A stretch of 64,000 nucleotides of DNA from CAWCAW01 sp963793645. Lineage in GTDB: Bacteria > Actinomycetota > Acidimicrobiia > Acidimicrobiales > UBA8190. Both the position numbers and the translations under genes were made by a program. Positions within the stretch are counted from its first letter, which is position 1. The number at the start of each line of letters is the position of its first letter. Of the stretch, positions 1 to 8,470 are shown piece by piece. The stretch is taken from positions 186,001 through 250,000 of the forward strand of contig CAWCAW010000007.1 in the NCBI GenBank assembly GCA_963793645.1. The letters are read 5' to 3'. Below the pieces are notes generated by a model, which was not told where the DNA came from, did not search any database, and worked only from the letters and a program-made list of their open reading frames with translations.

Positions 1-39
1 CAGGCGGGCCTCGGCGTTGGAGGAGGACGGAGCGCTCAC
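1..39 (-). CDS. 5' end of an unidentified gene (partial)
   Basis: A GTG codon at 39-37 overlaps the lipA TGA stop (38-36) in the GTGA arrangement used repeatedly in this window. The frame stays open for 13 codons to the window edge and gives a Ser/Ala-rich start. Only the N-terminus is visible, so no function can be assigned. Position and coupling suggest it belongs to the lpdA-E2-lipB-lipA operon. Confidence 0.4.
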   Translation of the reverse strand, partial: MSAPSSSNAEARL

Positions 40-1730
40 CGGGCGGCGGGCTCCGAAGCAAGGACCAGCCCGGGCGAATGCACCGCCGCCGCCGCGCTGC
101 GAGCGTGGTAACTCGAACGCGTCAGCGGCGACGCCTCGACGTGGGCGAACCCCATGGACCGGGCCCGGTACCCGAGGGCATCGAATTCGTGGGGCTCCCA
201 CCACCGTTGCACCGGGATGTGGGCGGCACTGGGCCGCACGTACTGACCCACCGTGAGGATGTCGGTGCCAACGGCACGGATGTCGGCGATAGCCCCTTCG
301 AGCTCGTCGATCGTCTCGCCGAGGCCAACCATGACGCTGGACTTCGTGATCAGCCCGGCGTCTTTGGCCCTGGCCAACACGCCCAAGCTCCGGGCATAGC
401 CGGCCGAGGGTCGCACCGCTCGCTGCAGGCGGGCCACGGTTTCGAGGTTGTGATTGAGCACGTCGGGTCGGGCCTCGAAGATGGCACCGAGCGAGGCGGC
501 GTCACCCTTGCAATCGGGGATGAGGACCTCCACCGCCGTCGCCGGGCACCGGCGCCGTATGGCTTCGATGGTGGCGACGAACCCGGCCGCGCCACCGTCG
601 GCCATGTCGTCGCGTGCCACCGCCGTCACCACGGCGTGGGCGAGGCCGAGGTCCTCGACCGCTCGCGCCACGTGTTCGGGTTCGTCGAGGTCGACGGGCA
701 GCGGATGCCTGGTGTCGACCAGGCAGAATCCACATGCTCGGGTGCAGCGCTCACCGTTGATCATGAAGGTGGCCGTGCCGTCGGCCCAGCACTCGAAGAT
801 GTTGGGGCATCCGGCCTCCTCGCACACGGTGACCAGGGCGTGGCGGCGCATCGTCGAACGCAGCAACAGGAACTCCGTCCCCATCCGCGCCGGCACGCGC
901 AACCACGGCGGCTTGCGGGTCGACAGGGGCAACCCGGTCTCCGTTTCGACGCCGGCTTGGCGCAACCGCACCTTGATGCGTTCGCCCGGCGCCGGAGACA
1001 TGGGCTCAGTCGGCTCGTTCAGCGCGTGCGGCGCCATCAACCTCGACGCCCTCCGGCGTCGTCCGCCGGAGCCGGCAGTAAAGGCGACGTCTTGACGATC
1101 GACTCGGCCCGACGGTGCCCAGTGCTCGACGGCCCGACGCGCCAGCGCGTCCACGGCGTCGGCCATGGTGATCGAAACTCCCTCGGCGGCCAGAGACGTC
1201 ACCGCCTTGTCGGGGATGCCACACGGCACGATGCGGTCGAACCAGGCCAGATCGGGATCGACGTTGAGGGCCAGCCCATGCATGGACCGACCACGACCGA
1301 CGCGCACGCCAATGGCACAGATCTTGCGAGGGGCCGGCCCGTCGGGCTCCACCCACACGCCTGGGTAGCCCTCCAATCGGCCTGCCTCCAAACCGAGATC
1401 GCCGAGGGTGTCGATCACCACCTGCTCGATGCCGTGCACGTGGCCAGGGATGGCATCGCGACCCATGGCAACGGACACGATGGGGTACGCCACCAGCTGC
1501 CCGGGACCGTGGTACGTGACATCGCCCCCTCGGTCGGTGCGGACCAACGCGGCCCCCACGGCGCCAGGATCGACCAGCACATGGCCGGGATCGCCGCGCA
1601 GTCCGAGGGTGAACACGTGCGGATGCTCGAGCAGCAGGAGATGCTCGTCGGTTCCCCGGTCGCGCAAGGCCACCTGCAGCGCAAAGGCCTCTTCGTAGGG
1701 GACCCGGCCGAGCCAACGGACTCGGAACAT
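36..1730 (-). CDS. lipB-lipA: LipB octanoyltransferase and LipA lipoyl synthase in one continuous frame
   Basis: One open frame holds two complete lipoate enzymes. Residues about 1-235 are LipB, which moves octanoyl from ACP to lipoyl domains; the catalytic Lys lies in PRKICAIG and the Cys in IVPCGI. Residues about 240-564 are LipA, which inserts sulfur by radical SAM chemistry. LipA shows the auxiliary cluster CEEAGCPNIFEC, the radical-SAM motif CTRACGFC and a C-terminal TRSSY. No stop separates the domains; LipA could also start internally at 1037 or 1001. I chose 1730 because LipB homologues begin just before VRWLGRVPYEEA, although an ATG at 1793 is also possible. The gene lies 40 nt after the E2 gene, the enzyme class that LipB and LipA lipoylate. 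A single fused polypeptide versus two coupled proteins cannot be decided from DNA alone. Confidence 0.88.
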   Translation of the reverse strand: MFRVRWLGRVPYEEAFALQVALRDRGTDEHLLLLEHPHVFTLGLRGDPGHVLVDPGAVGAALVRTDRGGDVTYHGPGQLVAYPIVSVAMGRDAIPGHVHGIEQVVIDTLGDLGLEAGRLEGYPGVWVEPDGPAPRKICAIGVRVGRGRSMHGLALNVDPDLAWFDRIVPCGIPDKAVTSLAAEGVSITMADAVDALARRAVEHWAPSGRVDRQDVAFTAGSGGRRRRASRLMAPHALNEPTEPMSPAPGERIKVRLRQAGVETETGLPLSTRKPPWLRVPARMGTEFLLLRSTMRRHALVTVCEEAGCPNIFECWADGTATFMINGERCTRACGFCLVDTRHPLPVDLDEPEHVARAVEDLGLAHAVVTAVARDDMADGGAAGFVATIEAIRRRCPATAVEVLIPDCKGDAASLGAIFEARPDVLNHNLETVARLQRAVRPSAGYARSLGVLARAKDAGLITKSSVMVGLGETIDELEGAIADIRAVGTDILTVGQYVRPSAAHIPVQRWWEPHEFDALGYRARSMGFAHVEASPLTRSSYHARSAAAAVHSPGLVLASEPAAR

Positions 1731-1770
1731 GAGCGACGACCGATCTCTGCTGACTATGCCGCGAGCGATC

Positions 1771-3156
1771 TCAAAGCTCAGCGGACCAGTCATGCGAACT
1801 GAGCAGCTCCACCACCCGGGCCACGAAGGCGGCGGCGTAGGCCCCGTCGACGGCCCGGTGGTCCCACGCCAGCGACAGCAAGCCCATGGAGTGAATGGCG
1901 ATGGCCTCTCCCCCATCGTCTTGGGTCACAACGGTGGGTCGCCGCTTGACTCCGTCGGTGGACAAGATGGCCACCTGCGGTTGGTTGATGATGGGCGACG
2001 TGAGGAAGGTGCCGAAGGGACCTGCATTGGTGATCGAGAACGTGCCACCCGAGATGTCATCCGCGCTCAACTTCTTGGAGCGGGCTCGATCGGCGAGCTC
2101 ATGGATCCGGCGGGCGATACCCCGCAAGGTGAGCTCCTCGGCCCGCGGCACGACGGGCACGATGAGGCCGTGGTGGTCGAGATCCACGGCAATCCCCAGG
2201 TTGACGCGGTGATGGACGATGAGAGCGTCCTCACCCACTGACGCGTTGAGGTTCGGCCACTCGTGCAGCGCCTCCACCGTGGCGCGCGCCACAAACGGCA
2301 GGTAGGTGAGCGAGAAGCCCTCCTCGGCCTTGAATTGTTTGCCATGGCTGCGGCGGACACGCTCGACCGCTTCGTAGTCAGCCTCCAACACCACCAGCGT
2401 GTGCGCTGAAGTGGCCTTGGAACGCACCATGTGCTCGGCGGTGCGGCGGCGGATGTTGGTAAACGGGATGACCTCGTCCTCGCCTGCCGTTGACGACGAA
2501 GCAGAAGGTGCCGGGGCGCTTGTCACCGGTGAAGCGGGGGCGGGAGCCGGTTGAGCGCGGGTCCCGGCCGACGCAGCGGGAGCTCCTCCGGCTCGACGGC
2601 TGTCGATGGCGTCAAGGACGTCAGCACGCGTAATGCGGCCGCCGATACCGGTGCCGCCCACCTCAGCGGCGTCGATGTTGTTCTCGTCGAGGAGCTTGCG
2701 CACCACCGGCGAGAGCACCCGACTGGCAGCGCCGTCGCCATCGGCGCCGTCGGTCGCAGCAACAGGCGCGGGGGCAACAGGCGCGGGGGCCGGCGTCTGG
2801 GGAGGGGCTGGCGGCGGAGGTGGGGGCGGAGGTGCCGCGGCGGCCGGAGGCGGCGTGACCGGTGGCACTGTGGCGGCGGGCTCCGTTGATTGTGCCGGAG
2901 CCGCGCTGGACGACCCTTGTGCACCGTCGGAGACCACGGCGAGAACGGTGCCCACATCGACCGTCTCACCCTCTTGCACACGAATCTCGGAGAGCACGCC
3001 GGCGGCGGGAGACGGCACCTCGGAATCAACCTTGTCGGTCGACACCTCGAACAGCGGCTCGTCGCGGCCGATGGGGTCACCCACCGACTTGAGCCACTTG
3101 GTAATGGTGCCCTCGGTCACAGTTTCACCGAGCTGCGGCATGGTGACATCAGCCAA
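1771..3156 (-). CDS. 2-oxoacid dehydrogenase E2, dihydrolipoamide acyltransferase
   Basis: E2 core of a pyruvate or 2-oxoglutarate dehydrogenase complex, 461 aa. Residues about 1-75 form one lipoyl domain with the modified Lys in STDKVDSEVP. A long Pro/Ala-rich linker follows, then a peripheral-subunit-binding domain (VLSPVVRKLLDENN to RADVLDAID). The C-terminal catalytic acyltransferase domain carries the HRAVDG motif. Its start overlaps the lpdA stop by 8 nt and lipB-lipA follows, so E3, E2 and the lipoylation enzymes form one leftward operon. The sequence does not decide between PDH and OGDH; aceE is nearby at 8.5 kb on the other strand. Confidence 0.93.
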   Translation of the reverse strand: MADVTMPQLGETVTEGTITKWLKSVGDPIGRDEPLFEVSTDKVDSEVPSPAAGVLSEIRVQEGETVDVGTVLAVVSDGAQGSSSAAPAQSTEPAATVPPVTPPPAAAAPPPPPPPPAPPQTPAPAPVAPAPVAATDGADGDGAASRVLSPVVRKLLDENNIDAAEVGGTGIGGRITRADVLDAIDSRRAGGAPAASAGTRAQPAPAPASPVTSAPAPSASSSTAGEDEVIPFTNIRRRTAEHMVRSKATSAHTLVVLEADYEAVERVRRSHGKQFKAEEGFSLTYLPFVARATVEALHEWPNLNASVGEDALIVHHRVNLGIAVDLDHHGLIVPVVPRAEELTLRGIARRIHELADRARSKKLSADDISGGTFSITNAGPFGTFLTSPIINQPQVAILSTDGVKRRPTVVTQDDGGEAIAIHSMGLLSLAWDHRAVDGAYAAAFVARVVELLSSHDWSAEL

Positions 3157-4561
3157 CGTGCAGTCCCCTTCCGGTCAGGGCCAGGATCGTCTCCCCAAAA
3201 GACTCCGACAACGTGGGATGCGGCTGGATGAATTGCGCCACCTCGTCGGGAGTCGCCTCCCAGTTCACCGCCAGGTAAGCCTGGCCGAGTTGCTCGGTGA
3301 CCCACGGGCCCACCATATGCACGCCGATGATCCGCCCAGCGCGCCCGTCCGTAGCACGCTCGGCGATCACCTTGACGAGACCTTCGGTCTCCCCGATGAT
3401 GCGCGCTCGGCTGTTGCCCCCGAAGGGGTCCTTCTTCACCACCACGTCGATACCGGCCGCACGCGCCGCCGACTCGCTGAGCCCGACGAAGGCCACCTCG
3501 GGATGGCAGTAGATGCACCAGGGCACCTTGGAGTAGTCGACGGGTATCACCGATTCTCCGAGTATTGCTTTGATGGTCACGATGGCCTCGGCGAAACCGA
3601 CATGGGCGAGCTGCGGCGTGTTGACGACGTCGCCGACGGCCCACACCCCTTGCGCCGACGTCCGCATGTGCTCGTCGACGATGACATAGCCCCGCTGATC
3701 GAGCTCGACTCCCGTCCCTTCGGCGAGCAGACCCTTCGACAGCGGGCGGCGCCCCACAGAGACAACCACGGCGTCGACACTCACCGACTCCTGGTCGCCG
3801 AACGAAACCGTCGTTCCCGCACCATTGGGAGTGTGACCGTTGACCTTCACCCCGGTATGCACGGTGATGCCACGTTTACGAAAGGCACGGGCCACCACGG
3901 CCACCACGTCTTCGTCGCAACCGGGCAACAAGGTGGGCAGCGCCTCGAGCACCGTCACCTGCGCACCAAGGTCGGCGAACATCGAGGCGAACTCACAGCC
4001 GATGGCCCCGCCGCCGATCACCGCCACCGAGGAGGGCAGCTTGGTGAGATCGAGCACGTCGTCCGAATCGAGGACCACGGTGCCGTCGGCGTCGAAACCC
4101 GGGATGCTGCGTGGCTCAGATCCTGAGGCGAGTATCACGTGGCGCCCGGACAGCACCGTGGAGCCGTCGGCGCTGTCGATTTGCACCTTTCGATCCGCCA
4201 GCAGCGTGCCCGAACCAGTGATGACCGTGATGCCCCGGCCCTTCATCAGACCGGCCAGACCCTTGTACAGCTGATCGACGATTTTTTGCTTTCGGCCCTG
4301 GCTCACCGAGAACTCGACGGTGTGCTCCCCGGCGAGGACACCGAACTCCTTGGCGCCCGCCACGGTGCGCACGACAGAAGCCGTCTCGAGGAACTCCTTG
4401 GCGGGGATGCAGCCCCGATGCAGGCATGTGCCGCCCACTTTGTCCCGCTCGACGACAGCCATCGACAACCCCGCCGAAGCGCCGTAGAGCGCGGCAGCGT
4501 ACCCTCCGGGCCCCCCGCCCACCACCACGACGTCGAATTCGGTTCCTTCGGCCGTGGCCAT
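3149..4561 (-). CDS. lpdA: Dihydrolipoamide dehydrogenase (E3)
   Basis: FAD-dependent E3 that reoxidises dihydrolipoamide in 2-oxoacid dehydrogenase complexes. It has an N-terminal Rossmann motif (VVVGGGPGGYAAAL), the redox disulfide in GGTCLHRGCIPAKE, a second nucleotide-binding motif (AVIGGGAIGCEFA) and the C-terminal catalytic His in QPHPTLSE. At about 470 aa it has the family length. The frame extends to a GTG at 4585, but the ATG at 4561, directly after AGGAGGTG, fits the family N-terminus. It is the first gene of the lpdA-E2-lipB-lipA operon. Confidence 0.95.
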   Translation of the reverse strand: MATAEGTEFDVVVVGGGPGGYAAALYGASAGLSMAVVERDKVGGTCLHRGCIPAKEFLETASVVRTVAGAKEFGVLAGEHTVEFSVSQGRKQKIVDQLYKGLAGLMKGRGITVITGSGTLLADRKVQIDSADGSTVLSGRHVILASGSEPRSIPGFDADGTVVLDSDDVLDLTKLPSSVAVIGGGAIGCEFASMFADLGAQVTVLEALPTLLPGCDEDVVAVVARAFRKRGITVHTGVKVNGHTPNGAGTTVSFGDQESVSVDAVVVSVGRRPLSKGLLAEGTGVELDQRGYVIVDEHMRTSAQGVWAVGDVVNTPQLAHVGFAEAIVTIKAILGESVIPVDYSKVPWCIYCHPEVAFVGLSESAARAAGIDVVVKKDPFGGNSRARIIGETEGLVKVIAERATDGRAGRIIGVHMVGPWVTEQLGQAYLAVNWEATPDEVAQFIQPHPTLSESFGETILALTGRGLHVG

Positions 4562-4668
4562 CACCTCCTGTTGGGGACTGAGCACCTAACCCCAGACTAA
4601 CGGTGTCCCGTGCCACGCCGGGACGCCTGTCGAGGTCGCTGTCGGCGCGCCTGGACAACCCTCCAGCA

Positions 4669-5070
4669 TCACAAATCTCGAGGAATGGGCAGGGGCCGGC
4701 GCCCGGCGAAGCCTTCGTCAGGGAGGTGCCACCATCCCAGATCGTCCTCTCCCTCGAGCCAGCACAGCATGACCTCGCGACCGCTCGGATGATCGTAGGG
4801 AAAATCGACCAAACCTTTTTTGGGATCGCGCAGGATGATGTCGAGGCCTTCGATCTCCGCCAACGCGGTGCGGGCGTCGATGCCGAAAAACGGAGGCCCT
4901 TCGGGCTGGCCGGGCTCGTCTCCGGGGGCTCGTAACGCACCAGAAACCTCGCCATGACCGTTGGTGCGGGCCCGAATCTTGACGCCCGTCGATCGCCGCA
5001 ACACGGCTAGCAACAGGCGCAACCGAGGCAGATACTGGCGAACTTTGTCCTCGTCCCAGTCGAACTTCAA
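4669..5070 (-). CDS. DUF2203 family protein
   Basis: A 133-aa protein whose C-terminal half matches the DUF2203 pattern: a segment close to GLVDFPYDHPSGREVMLCWL followed by WWHLPDEGFAGRRPLPI. The N-terminus has a helix of the right kind (YLPRLRLLLAVL), but the middle helical segment usual in the family is short, so a small deletion or frame error is possible. The start is TTG at 5070. Function of the family is not established. Confidence 0.7.
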   Translation of the reverse strand: MKFDWDEDKVRQYLPRLRLLLAVLRRSTGVKIRARTNGHGEVSGALRAPGDEPGQPEGPPFFGIDARTALAEIEGLDIILRDPKKGLVDFPYDHPSGREVMLCWLEGEDDLGWWHLPDEGFAGRRPLPIPRDL

Positions 5071-5122
5071 CGACCTCGCCTTTCACACGTCGGCGTGGGT
5101 GGCTGGTGCGCGTGCACCTCTT

Positions 5123-5884
5123 TCACTTGGGCGGCATGCGGATGCCGCCGTCGAGGCGGATGACCTCGCCGTTGAGGTAACTGTTCTGGGCGATGTGAGC
5201 GACGAGCTGGCCGTATTGCGAAGGCTGGCCGAGCTTCTTCGGGAACAGCACCGACTTCGCCAGGATGTCGCGCTGCTCGTCGGGGAGCATGCCAAGCAAT
5301 GGCGTGTCGAACAATCCCGGGGCGATGGTGACCACCCTGATGCCCACCGCCGACAGGTCACGCGCCGCGGGCAACGTCATCCCGACAATGGCGCCCTTGG
5401 AGGCCGAGTAGGCGAGCTGACCGATCTGACCGTCGAAGGCCGCCACCGAGGCGGTGTTCACGATGACGCCACGCTCGCCGTCTTCGAGCGGCTCGGCACC
5501 GGCCATGGCCGACGCCGCCCGCGTCATGACGTTGAAGGTGCCCACCACGTTGAGGTCCTGGATGAACTTGAAGGCGCCGAGATCGTGAGGAGAGTTGTCC
5601 CGGTTGATGACGCGGCCGACCCAGCCCGTGCCGGCGCAGTTCACGGTGATGCGAAGCGTGCCCACGTCGTTGGCCTGGTCGACGGCGCGCTGGCAGTCAT
5701 CGGGGTTGGTGACGTCGCCGGCGACGTAGTTGGCGCCGAGCTCGTCGGCCAGCTGTTTGGCACCTTCCTCGTTGCGGTCGAAGATCGTGCAACGGACTCC
5801 GAGGGAGGTGAGCTCGCGGGTGGTTCCCGCCCCGAGGCCCGAAGCCCCGCCGGTGATCAGTGCGGACGTGCCGGTGATGTTCAT
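5123..5884 (-). CDS. SDR-family (3-hydroxyacyl-CoA type) dehydrogenase
   Basis: A classical short-chain dehydrogenase of 253 aa. The NAD(P) motif is TGGASGLGAGT, an acidic residue follows beta-2 (FDRN, favouring NAD), and the catalytic Ser region and YSASKGA (Tyr-x3-Lys) are present. The profile resembles type-2 3-hydroxyacyl-CoA dehydrogenases, which would fit the acyl-CoA dehydrogenases in this window, but the substrate is an inference. The ATG lies only a few bases after the predicted 3' end of the group II intron, so the native leader has been displaced. Confidence 0.88.
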   Translation of the reverse strand: MNITGTSALITGGASGLGAGTTRELTSLGVRCTIFDRNEEGAKQLADELGANYVAGDVTNPDDCQRAVDQANDVGTLRITVNCAGTGWVGRVINRDNSPHDLGAFKFIQDLNVVGTFNVMTRAASAMAGAEPLEDGERGVIVNTASVAAFDGQIGQLAYSASKGAIVGMTLPAARDLSAVGIRVVTIAPGLFDTPLLGMLPDEQRDILAKSVLFPKKLGQPSQYGQLVAHIAQNSYLNGEVIRLDGGIRMPPK

Positions 5885-5936
5885 TGGTAGTCAGGGGCGC
5901 GGTGCTCTTGCGAGCCCGGTTCCCCATTCCCCTTTC

Positions 5937-5968
5937 AATCCGTGCGTGCGGTTTTCCCGCACACGGCT
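5937..5968 (-). ncRNA. Group II intron domain V hairpin
   Basis: The minus strand forms AGCCGTGTGCGG, a GAAA-type loop, then CCGCAC-GC-ACGGATT. The AGC catalytic triad, the two-base GC bulge and the capping tetraloop region are all recognisable. This is the catalytic core of a group II intron. It sits 24 nt after the maturase stop (5992) and is followed by a GC-rich domain VI. Confidence 0.82.
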
Positions 5969-5991
5969 TTCCGACGATCTTCTGGACATGG

Positions 5992-7345
5992 TTACGCTGC
6001 CTTCGGGTAACGGATAGTTCCGTGCAAGTGGTACAGGCCCTGGTCCTGGAACCAGGCGGGCGTCCACCGATCGGCTTGACCGGCACGCAGGTTGCGGCCC
6101 CGCTTCTTGACCAGCAAGCGAAACAACCGCCACCCCACATACCTGTCGATCTCGCAGAACTTGATGGACGCATTCCCGGTGCGGAAGTAGTTGCCCCATC
6201 CCCGGAGGAACAGGTTAAGCCGCACGATCACGTCCTGCAACTCCTTCCCGACCTGGCTTCGATCGGTCATGGCCTTGATCTTCGCTCGGGCACGCTTCAT
6301 CGACCGCAGAGACGGCCAGCGTTGAAGGTAGTAGCGGACGATCTTCCGCTGTTCCCAGAGCTTGCCGGACATGCGGGCTGGAAGATGGCACCCGAGGAAA
6401 TCAAAGCCCTCTTTGCCCTCCCGGAGGTCGACCACAGGGGTCTTGTCCGGGTGCAGGCTGAGACCAAGCTCGCCCAGAAGGCTCAGATGCGACGCCTGTG
6501 GGCTTCCTCAGCTTGTTCCCGGGACGAACACAACACGACGAAGTCGTCCGCATAGCGGACGAGCTTCTCCGACGCCACGCTCGGCCCAGGCCCGGTCGAA
6601 GGCGTGCAGGTAGATGTTGGCCAGGAGAGGAGAAATGACCCCGCCCTGGGGCGTGCCCGTGACCGTCTCGGAGAGCACCCCGTCTGCCAGCACCCCGGCA
6701 CCTAACCACTGCCGCAAGAGCTTGAGCACCCGGCGGTCCGATACCCGCTCGGCGACCAAGGAGAGAAGTCTCTCATGGTCGATCGAGCCGAAGAAGTCGG
6801 GAATGTCGGCCTCGAAGACAAAGCGTTTGCCTTCGATGAAACCGGTCCGGAGCCTCTCCATGGCGTCGTCGGCCGAGCGCTTAGGCCTGAAACCCGAACG
6901 AGCAGGGCAGGAAGTCGGCCTCGAAAATAGGTTCGAGGACGATCTTCGTGGCCTGCTGGGCCACACGGTCCATGACAGTGGGAATGCCCAACGGGCGTTT
7001 CGACCCGTCGGGCTTCGGAATCTCCACCCGGCGTACTGGTTCCGGGCGGTAGATGCCTGCACGAAGGCTCTCCTGGAGCTCACCGAGCAGGCGCTCCACC
7101 CCGTAATCCTCCACCGCCGCCAGGGTCAGACCATCAACCCCGGCGGCACCACGATTGGCACGGACCCGCCTCCACGCCTCCCACAGGACGTCACTCCTGT
7201 AGATGCGGTCATACAGGGCGTGGAAACGCCGACCCTCAGACTGCTTGGCCGCAGCCCATAGCCGGTTCTGGAGTTGTCGCACTTTGACGGGAGGAAGATG
7301 CCCCGTCGGGGTAGATGGGCGGGGCGGTCCCAGCCATGCCCTCAC
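5992..7345 (-). CDS. Group II intron reverse transcriptase/maturase (frame-broken)
   Basis: Intron-encoded protein of the class C type. The N-terminal part (7345-6881) has the RT0-RT1 region (FHALYDRIYRSDVLWEAW, RANRGAAGVDG). The next frame carries RT domains with DIPDFFGSIDHE and GTPQGGVISPLLANIYL. The catalytic YADD occurs in RYADDFVVLC in a third frame. The maturase (GIIM) domain (FLRGWGNYFRTGN, RLFRLLVKKRGR) ends at 5992. At least three frame changes occur (near 6900, 6575 and 6490), so no full-length protein is encoded as written. No HNH endonuclease domain is visible, as expected for class C. Confidence 0.85.
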
Positions 7346-7925
7346 GCTTACCCGCTCGACCGGCGTGACCGAAGTCGGGGTCCTTCCCTACCGCCGGGTT
7401 CATCCCGGCGATCATCAGTACTACGGCCCCGTCGGACTCCCGCTGGCCTCCGTCGAATTTCACCATTGGCTTATACCGACGGTCTTTGCTGACGAGGCTG
7501 GCCAGACGGGCCTCTCCTGTCCCGAACCATCCCTTGCGTACGTGCCGCTCCCCATACCCCGAGGGGACCCGACCAAGGGCGTCTCCGGAACTAGCCAATA
7601 GGTCGGACATGGGCCTTCGCCGTGACATGAGCGGCTCGGCTCCCCCATTGTGAATGTGACGAGGCTGCAGGGCTCGCACCTGGTGGCACTACGGCCCGCA
7701 CGCTTGCTCCCTCCAAAGAGGCTTTTGACACCCCGCTCAGCCCGCCGCCTCTCGACGACGGACCGGGGCCTGCTACCGGGCTCTCCGGCGATTACCCGGA
7801 CGGGACTCTCACCTGCTGGCTTGGTCCAGTTTTCAGGACGCAACATGACGCGCATGTTACGAGGCCCTCCCCCGCACCCGCCAAAGGCTGACGCCAGGGC
7901 TGACGCGCCGGATCGGTCGGGCGGC

Positions 7926-8386
7926 TCAGTGCGGCCCGGCGGTCCCGGAGGCGCCTTGTTGGGCGGCGGCGGCCTCGGTGGCCAGGAAGTCGACCCGGTC
8001 GTTCATGACATCTCCCGAATGGCCCTTGACCCATCCGAAGCGCACTGTTCGGCCCGAGTCCACCACCATGGCGATCAGGGGCTCCCACAGATCCTGGTTG
8101 GCCACCGGCTTGCCCGCCGTGTTGCGCCAGCCCCGGCGGCGCCAGCCCTCCCACCAGCGATCTCTGAAGCAGTTCACGACGTACGTCGAGTCGCTTATGA
8201 CCAACACCGGGCCCTCGATGGACTGCAAAGCCCGCAGGACGGCGGTCACCTCCATGCGCTGGTTGGTGGTGTGCGCCTCCGCCCCGCTCGCATACGGCCC
8301 GCCGGGCACGGCCCAGGCCCACCCCCCGGCCCGGGATTGCCACGGCACGCGCCGTCGCTGTACACGGTGGTCTCCGCCGTCGTCAT
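7926..8386 (-). CDS. rnhA: Ribonuclease HI (one frameshift)
   Basis: RNase HI degrades the RNA strand of RNA:DNA hybrids. The start (MTTAETTVYSDGACRGNPGP, with the first catalytic Asp) is read from ATG 8386. After the C6 run at 8322-8327 the homologous protein continues in another frame (WAWAVPGG, then TTNQRMEVTAV with the catalytic Glu, SDSTYVVN with Asp, and GHSGDVMNDRVD with His and Asp). All catalytic residues are present across the two frames, so a single homopolymer error is the simplest explanation. The intron starts 49 nt past the stop. Confidence 0.88.
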
Positions 8387-8470
8387 GCGGCCCAGCATGC
8401 ACGTCCCGAGCGGCGAGCCGGGGGAGCCCCCACGCACCCGGTACCACGGTGTGACCCATACGATGGGAAC

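Larger units (their letters stand above)
5887..7877 (-). mobile_element. Group II intron, IIC-like, about 2 kb
   Basis: On the minus strand the element begins with GTGCG at 7877 (the GUGYG 5' consensus). A domain-I stretch follows that contains AGGTGAGAGTCCCG (about 7800-7815), a segment typical of bacterial class C introns. A reverse transcriptase/maturase frame follows, then a canonical domain V hairpin (5937-5968), and it ends at about 5887 in CTGACTAC (AY 3' end). It lies in the short gap between rnhA and the SDR gene. Exact ends are inferred from consensus and could be off by a few bases. The encoded protein is frame-broken, so autonomous mobility is doubtful. Confidence 0.78.

Noticed and set aside
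78..1802. Long plus-strand open frame of 574 codons
   Set aside because: It is the complement of lipB-lipA, whose motifs are unmistakable; the plus frame has no family features and is a high-GC shadow.
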